Of a stretch of 64,000 nucleotides of DNA, positions 59,421-64,000 are shown one piece after another (positions within the stretch are counted from its first letter, which is position 1; each line of letters begins with the position of its first letter). The notes under the pieces are model-generated. The model saw nothing but the letters and a program-made list of their open reading frames with translations. It was not told where the DNA came from and made no database searches. Both the position numbers and the translations under genes were made by a program. Source of the stretch: Cupriavidus pauculus (GTDB taxonomy: Bacteria; Pseudomonadota; Gammaproteobacteria; Burkholderiales; Burkholderiaceae); contig NZ_VZOW01000009.1 of assembly GCF_008801835.1 (NCBI RefSeq), positions 116,149-180,148 on the forward strand, read 5' to 3'.

Positions 59421-59612
59421 GATGGTTTCTCCGTAGGCCCGGACGCGCGCTGTTTGTCGGTGTTACCGAGACTGGCTTAGTCATTGGACCAGCACAGTTT
59501 GGGGCTTTGTTTGGCGGTTCCGGTGAAGTGAATTCTAGTGACTCCCCCACGGCTATCAAAACGATATATATTCTTGCGTCTTGTTAGCCCATCTCACATA
59601 GACGAGGTCATC

Positions 59613-60569
59613 ATGGTTTGGAGCGGCGCCTGGAATCCGGACGAGCCAAAAAGCTGGAAGCGCGAATTTCCGCGCCTTCCGGCGCTGGCCGCATTGCGCA
59701 CCTTCGAAGCCGCCGCGCGTTACGAGAGCTTCTCGCGCGCGGCCGCCGAACTATTCGTCACCCACGGCGCGGTCAGCCACCAGATGCGCGCGCTCGAAGA
59801 GGAACTGGGCCAGTTGCTATTCGAGCGGCGCGGCAAGCGTGTGATGTTGACCACCAATGGCCGCCTCTACGCCGAACGTGTGCGCGACGCGCTGTTGCAG
59901 ATTGCCGACGCGACGCGCGCGCTGCAGGCCAGCAATCGCGAGAAACGTCTGACGATCAGCACCATGCCGTCGTTCGCGGCGCGCTGGCTCACGCCGCGCA
60001 TCGGCAGCTTTATCGAACAGCATCCGGAGCTGGAGGTGGAACTGCTGTCGTCCAATACGCTCGTCGACTTCGGCGCCGAGGAAGTGGACGTCGCCTTGCG
60101 CATGGGCGGCGGGCAGTATCCGGGGCTCTACGTGGAGCGTCTGCTCGACGACGTGTTTTTTCCGGTATGCAGCCCAAATTTCAACGGCGGACGCCTGCCC
60201 GAGCTGCCCGCGCACATGGCCGGCATGCCGCTGCTGCGCGGTGAGGGCGATCCATGGAAACCGTGGTTCGAAGCGGCCGGGCTCGATTGGCAGGAGCCCA
60301 CCAAGGGCCTGTTGCTGCAGGATTCGTCGCTGCTCCTGCAGGCCGCCGCCGAAGGCCAGGGCATCGCCCTGATCCGCTCGTCGCTGGCGTACAACGATCT
60401 GCTCTCCGGCCGCGTCGTGCGCCTATTCGACGTCAGCATCCCCTGTCCATGGCTGCTGCACTTCGTTTGCACCCATGCCAGCCTGGAAACGCCGAAAGTA
60501 CAGGCCTTTCGCCACTGGCTGCTGCCCGAGATGGAGCGATTCAGGAACATTCTTTCGCAGTGGACTTGA
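59613..60569 (+). CDS. LysR-family regulator (GcvA-like)
   Basis: 318-residue LysR regulator with an N-terminal winged helix-turn-helix (about 22-80, LPALAALRTFEAAARYESFS, ELFVTHGAVSHQMRALEEEL) and a substrate-binding domain from about 105 (LTISTMPSFAARWLTPRIGS). The order and motif LTTNGRLYAERV are those of the GcvA/AmpR branch. GAGGT precedes the start. Divergent from DUF2917. The effector is unknown. Confidence 0.92.
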   Translation: MVWSGAWNPDEPKSWKREFPRLPALAALRTFEAAARYESFSRAAAELFVTHGAVSHQMRALEEELGQLLFERRGKRVMLTTNGRLYAERVRDALLQIADATRALQASNREKRLTISTMPSFAARWLTPRIGSFIEQHPELEVELLSSNTLVDFGAEEVDVALRMGGGQYPGLYVERLLDDVFFPVCSPNFNGGRLPELPAHMAGMPLLRGEGDPWKPWFEAAGLDWQEPTKGLLLQDSSLLLQAAAEGQGIALIRSSLAYNDLLSGRVVRLFDVSIPCPWLLHFVCTHASLETPKVQAFRHWLLPEMERFRNILSQWT

Positions 60570-60712
60570 AAGCCTGAGAAAGGCGGCGTTCACGGTTCCG
60601 TCGGCTTCCGTCCCGCCGCCGCGCCGTCGCTTTCCATTTGGGCACCCATCTGCGGCGCCTGCGCGATAGCGACGCGCACCGCGCCGCACGCAACGTCGCG
60701 CTCTACAGGCTG

Positions 60713-61783
60713 CTAGGCGCTTTCATCGGGGTCCGCGTCGTCGACCGTCTCTGACGCGCGCTTGTTCGGAGCCTTCGCCCTGCCCGCCCGGGGATGGGCG
60801 CGGTCATAGACCTTGGCCAGATGCTGGAAATCGAGCGACGTATAGACCTGGGTCGTCGACACGCTGGCGTGGCCGAGCATTTCCTGCACGGCGCGTAGGT
60901 CGCCCGACGATTGCAGGACGTGGGTGGCAAACGAATGCCGCAACATATGCGGATGCACGTCGCTGGGCACGCCGGCGGCCAGCGCCTGTTGCTTGATGCG
61001 CTGTTGCACCGTGCTGCCCGACAGGCGCCGGCCGCGCGTGCCGAGGAACAGCGCGTGTGCGTCTTCGGGCAATGCATTCGGGGGCAGCAGGCTGTCGCGC
61101 ACCTTGAGCCAGGCCTGCAGGGCATCGACGGCCTTGCTGCCGACCGGCACCGTGCGGCGGCGCGACCCCTTGCCGATGACCGTGACTTCAGCGCCGCGCA
61201 GATCCAGCCAGCCGCTGGAGCGATACTCGCCGTCTTCCGTATAGCGGACGTCCAGCTGCGTCAGCTCCGACAACCGCAATCCGCTCGAATAGAACAGCTC
61301 GAATACCGCCTGGTCGCGGATCGATTCGACGTTGTCGCCGCGCCGATGCGCGACAAGCGCCACCGCGTGCTCCACCGACAGCGCCTTGGGCAATGGCTGG
61401 CCGCGCTTAGGCGCGCGCACCCCGTCGACCGGATTGGCCGCAACGCCATGGCCATGCTGTGCGGCCCAGAGGTAGAACCCGCGCCACGCGGACAGCGTGC
61501 GCGCAATGGTGCGAGCGGAAAGCCCGCCACCGTGCAGACGTGCGGCAAACGAGCGGATGTGACGGGTTTCCAGCGATAGCAGCGGCACGCCGGCTGCCAG
61601 GCGCGCCGCCGATTCCTGCAGCACGGCAAGATCGTGGGCGTAGCTTGTGAGGGTGTGTTGGGCCAGCTTGCGATTGGTGGCCAGCCAGTCCAGATAGCGC
61701 AGCACCAGCGGATCGGGTGCGGGCCGGGCGACGGATTCGCGATCCGCGTCGGCCTTGCTGCGACCTGGCTGGCGTTTGCGCAT
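60713..61783 (-). CDS. xerC: Tyrosine recombinase XerC
   Basis: 356-residue site-specific recombinase that resolves chromosome dimers at dif. Catalytic residues R170 (SSGLRLSE), K205, H279 and R282 (HMLRHSF), H305 and Y314 (TQVYTSLD) are all present. The start MRKRQPGRS adds a short basic N-tail. It follows a DUF484 gene by 13 bp, the conserved DUF484-xerC pair, and converges with the LysR gene. The C-terminal tail (AKAPNKRASETVDD) is unconserved. Confidence 0.95.
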   Translation of the reverse strand: MRKRQPGRSKADADRESVARPAPDPLVLRYLDWLATNRKLAQHTLTSYAHDLAVLQESAARLAAGVPLLSLETRHIRSFAARLHGGGLSARTIARTLSAWRGFYLWAAQHGHGVAANPVDGVRAPKRGQPLPKALSVEHAVALVAHRRGDNVESIRDQAVFELFYSSGLRLSELTQLDVRYTEDGEYRSSGWLDLRGAEVTVIGKGSRRRTVPVGSKAVDALQAWLKVRDSLLPPNALPEDAHALFLGTRGRRLSGSTVQQRIKQQALAAGVPSDVHPHMLRHSFATHVLQSSGDLRAVQEMLGHASVSTTQVYTSLDFQHLAKVYDRAHPRAGRAKAPNKRASETVDDADPDESA

Positions 61784-61796
61784 GAGATGCGGCAGG

Positions 61797-62468
61797 TCAG
61801 TCGCGCAGGCGATTGAGCGCGGCGCCGGCCACTTCGCCGATCTGCGCCAGATAGGCGGTGCCCATGCCTTCATGAAAGCGCCGCGCCTCGGGAGATCCCA
61901 GCACGAGCAGGCCGAACGCCGCGCCAAGCGCTTCATCGCCGGGCCTTGCCGGCACGCGCAGCGTCACCATCGCGATCGACGCGATATCGTCGTGCTCCAG
62001 CAGGCTGGCCGCCTCGAAACCGGCATTGGCGCCGCAATACGGCGCGCGCAGTCCTTCGGCAAACAGGCGCAGATCATCGCTGGCGCCCTGCGCCACCTCG
62101 ATATGGGCAAACGCCTCGCCGACATTCCACAGCCGCAGCGCCACCGCGGGCACGTCGAACACCTGCTGCAGGCCGTCCTGCACCGCATAGGGCAGCGCGT
62201 GCGAATCGGCTTCGGCCAGCAGGCGCAATTGCCACGCGTGCATGCGCTGCTGCGTGCGATCGTTCTCGTGACCGTGGCGCACCAGATCGGCCAGCTTCAG
62301 CTCCAGGCCCTTGTTCTTTTCGCGCAGGATTTCCATCTGGCGCTCCTGCAGCGACACCGCGCGATGGCTGTGCGGGCTGGTCAGTTGCACCGTGGCCAAC
62401 AGCTCGGCGTGATCCTCGAAGAACTGGGGGTTGCTCTGCAGATAAGCGGCGACGTCTTGGGCATTCAT
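61797..62468 (-). CDS. DUF484 family protein
   Basis: 223-residue protein with an N-terminal helical part (MNAQDVAAYLQSNPQFFEDH, LQERQMEILREKNKGLELKL, a coiled coil) and a GAF-like C-terminal domain (about 90-220). This is the usual partner of XerC in proteobacteria. Function unknown. No membrane helix. Confidence 0.92.
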   Translation of the reverse strand: MNAQDVAAYLQSNPQFFEDHAELLATVQLTSPHSHRAVSLQERQMEILREKNKGLELKLADLVRHGHENDRTQQRMHAWQLRLLAEADSHALPYAVQDGLQQVFDVPAVALRLWNVGEAFAHIEVAQGASDDLRLFAEGLRAPYCGANAGFEAASLLEHDDIASIAMVTLRVPARPGDEALGAAFGLLVLGSPEARRFHEGMGTAYLAQIGEVAGAALNRLRD

Positions 62469-62583
62469 GGCTTCTACCGGTACGGATCGATTTTTTGGTT
62501 GGCAGTGTAGCAAAGACGCCACCTGCGGACTGCGAGGTCCCTGTGCGCGCCCGCGCGGGCCACCGGCAGGCGCGTCGGCGCGG

Positions 62584-63726
62584 CTAGGTCTGGATCAGAC
62601 GCTTCTGACGCGAAATGCTCATCAGGATGCCGATGCCCATGCCCAGCGTCACCAGCGCGGTGCCGCCATAGCTCAGCAACGGCAACGGCACGCCCACCAC
62701 CGGCAGGATCCCGCTCACCATACCCATGTTCACGAAGGCATAGGTGAAGAAGATCAGCGTGATCGATCCGGCCAGCAGCCGCGAGAACAATGTCGGCGCA
62801 TTCGCCGCAATATAAAGCCCGCGGAAGATCAGCAGCAGGTACAGCACCAGCAGCATCGCATTGCCGATCAAACCGAATTCCTCCGAAAACACCGCGAAGA
62901 TGAAGTCGGTGTGCTTTTCGGGGATGAATTCCAGGTGAGTTTGCGTGCCCTTGAGCCAGCCCTTGCCGGTCACGCCGCCCGAGCCGATCGCAATGATCGA
63001 CTGGATCGTATGGAAGCCCTTGCCCAGCGGGTCGGTGGTGGGATCGAGCAGCGTGCAGACGCGATGCTGCTGGTAATCGTGCAGGACCGGCCAGCTCACG
63101 CCGGGGGCGCAGATCTGGCTCTCGTAGCTGATCAGCAACGTGATGGCGAGCACGCCAACAGCCAGCAGCGGCAGGATGATCTTCCACGACAGCCCCGCGA
63201 AGTAGATCACATACAGGCCGGCGGCCAGCACCAGCAGGCCGGTGCCGAGGTCGGGCTGCTTGGCGATCAGGCCGACCGGAATGCCCAGGATGATCAGCGC
63301 GACGACAAAGTCGAACCACTTGATCACGCCCTCGCGCTTCTGGAAGTACCACGCCAGCATCAGCGGCATCGAGATCTTCATGATCTCCGATGGCTGGATC
63401 ACCATGCCGACGTTCAGCCAGCGCCGCGCGCCCTTGCGGATCAGCCCGAACATGGCCACCGCGATCAGCAACGCCACGCCCACCGTATAGAGCGGCACGG
63501 CGATGCGCATCAGCAGTTGCGTGGGCATGTAGGCGATCACCAGCATCACCGCGTACGACAGCAGGATGTTGCGCAGTTGATCCTCGACGCGGCCCGGCAT
63601 GTCGATCGCGGCCGAGTACAGCGCCACGATTCCGGTGGCGAACAGCAGGAAGACGATCAGGGCCAGCGGCTTGTCGAAGCCCGCGAGGGCCGTCTTGATG
63701 ACCGAAAGGACGCGACGCTTATCCAT
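62584..63726 (-). CDS. rodA: Peptidoglycan glycosyltransferase RodA (MrdB)
   Basis: 380-residue SEDS-family membrane glycosyltransferase that polymerises lateral-wall peptidoglycan with PBP2. About ten membrane helices; SEDS motifs GARRWLNVG and IQPSEIMKIS, SGGVTGKGWLKGTQTHLEFIPEKHTDFIFAV (shown in parts) and LPLLSYGGTALV. It is 12 bp downstream of the mrdA end, the normal elongasome order. Confidence 0.96.
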   Translation of the reverse strand: MDKRRVLSVIKTALAGFDKPLALIVFLLFATGIVALYSAAIDMPGRVEDQLRNILLSYAVMLVIAYMPTQLLMRIAVPLYTVGVALLIAVAMFGLIRKGARRWLNVGMVIQPSEIMKISMPLMLAWYFQKREGVIKWFDFVVALIILGIPVGLIAKQPDLGTGLLVLAAGLYVIYFAGLSWKIILPLLAVGVLAITLLISYESQICAPGVSWPVLHDYQQHRVCTLLDPTTDPLGKGFHTIQSIIAIGSGGVTGKGWLKGTQTHLEFIPEKHTDFIFAVFSEEFGLIGNAMLLVLYLLLIFRGLYIAANAPTLFSRLLAGSITLIFFTYAFVNMGMVSGILPVVGVPLPLLSYGGTALVTLGMGIGILMSISRQKRLIQT

Positions 63727-63738
63727 GGCGCGTCTCCT

Positions 63739-64000
63739 TTATTCTGAAGTGCGGTTGCGGGCCGCATCGGCCTCGGCAACGTTGACGGGTTTGGCCGGCT
63801 TGGCGCGCGGCTTGGGCGCGGGCGCCGACGCCGGAGTGGCGCGCGGCGCAGGCGCGCTGGGCGCCGACGCGGGCGGCTTGCTGTGCCCCAACGCCTGCAG
63901 CATGCGCGCGTCCAGCGTCACCTCGGCCGATGCGGGGGCAATCGCGGCGGGATCGAGTTGTGCCGCGATCGAGTCCGATGCGGCGCGCGCGGCCGGCACC
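63739..64000 (-). CDS. mrdA: C-terminal tail of penicillin-binding protein 2 (5' part beyond window)
   Basis: The last 87 residues of a protein whose start is off the right edge. Only a Pro/Ala-rich tail (ASAPSAPAPRATPASAPAPK) and a short LDARMLQALGHSK stretch are visible, so the catalytic transpeptidase domain cannot be checked. The identification as PBP2 rests on the mrdA-rodA gene order and on the Pro/Ala-rich tail of Burkholderiales PBP2. Stop TAA at 63739. Confidence 0.7.
   Translation of the reverse strand, partial: VPAARAASDSIAAQLDPAAIAPASAEVTLDARMLQALGHSKPPASAPSAPAPRATPASAPAPKPRAKPAKPVNVAEADAARNRTSE

Overview
The window is G+C-rich, gene-dense bacterial chromosome from a betaproteobacterium of the Burkholderiaceae, most likely Cupriavidus or a close Ralstonia relative. 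Four things point there: a PhaM-type polyhydroxybutyrate granule protein with a histone-like PAKK tail, a LiuR/MerR-controlled leucine degradation cluster, metH split into two genes, and the mrdA-rodA, DUF484-xerC and DUF2917/LysR neighbourhoods. I see no tRNA, rRNA, CRISPR array, insertion sequence or prophage. This is core chromosome with a few accessory touches.

Left third (1-20400, mostly minus strand). Biotin genes bioA-bioF-bioD-bioB run off the left edge and are separated by an intrinsic terminator from a 12-kb leucine/isovalerate and fatty-acyl cluster. That cluster holds liuA (isovaleryl-CoA dehydrogenase), aceK, a beta-carbonic anhydrase, a thiolase, an SDR, a second acyl-CoA dehydrogenase, a GST-kappa-like isomerase, a HAD phosphatase, ychJ, liuB, a secreted hydrolase and liuC. 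Two near-identical 24-bp palindromes mark liuR (MerR) control of liuA and of the divergent liuR/MBL-hydrolase pair. The biotin-carrying subunit (liuD) and HMG-CoA lyase (liuE) are not in the window.

Middle (20400-45700). In order: dsbA, an FtsN-like SPOR protein, argS, small stress-type membrane proteins (DUF883, DUF1328), a CHASE3 histidine kinase with two response regulators, a secreted Ala/Gly repeat protein, split metH, a rhodanese, an enol-lactonase-like hydrolase, a DUF3108 protein, an IclR/FAH-hydrolase divergent pair, a crotonase, phaM coupled to a patatin-like lipase, a diiron ferritin-like/acyl-ACP desaturase-like protein behind a possible Fur site, a heptose adenylyltransferase, coaX and birA.

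Right third (45700-64000). An MCE lipid-transport operon (STAS-MlaE, MlaF, MlaD, PqiC-like lipoprotein, VanZ-like protein) is followed by a small accessory spot. It holds one intact gene of doubtful (perhaps Stv-like) family and, just upstream, the 3' remnant of a diverged paralogue. Then come a complete 5-oxoproline operon (pxpB-pxpC-pxpA-DUF969-DUF979-pcp), lipB-lipA, a DUF2917/LysR divergent pair, xerC with DUF484, and rodA with the C-terminus of mrdA at the right edge.

The clearest uncommon signals are the LiuR operator pair, an 8-bp tandem repeat next to the liuB ribosome-binding site, the phaM-patatin coupling, and the decayed paralogue. Gene calls rest on motifs and family resemblance read by eye; no database search was run.
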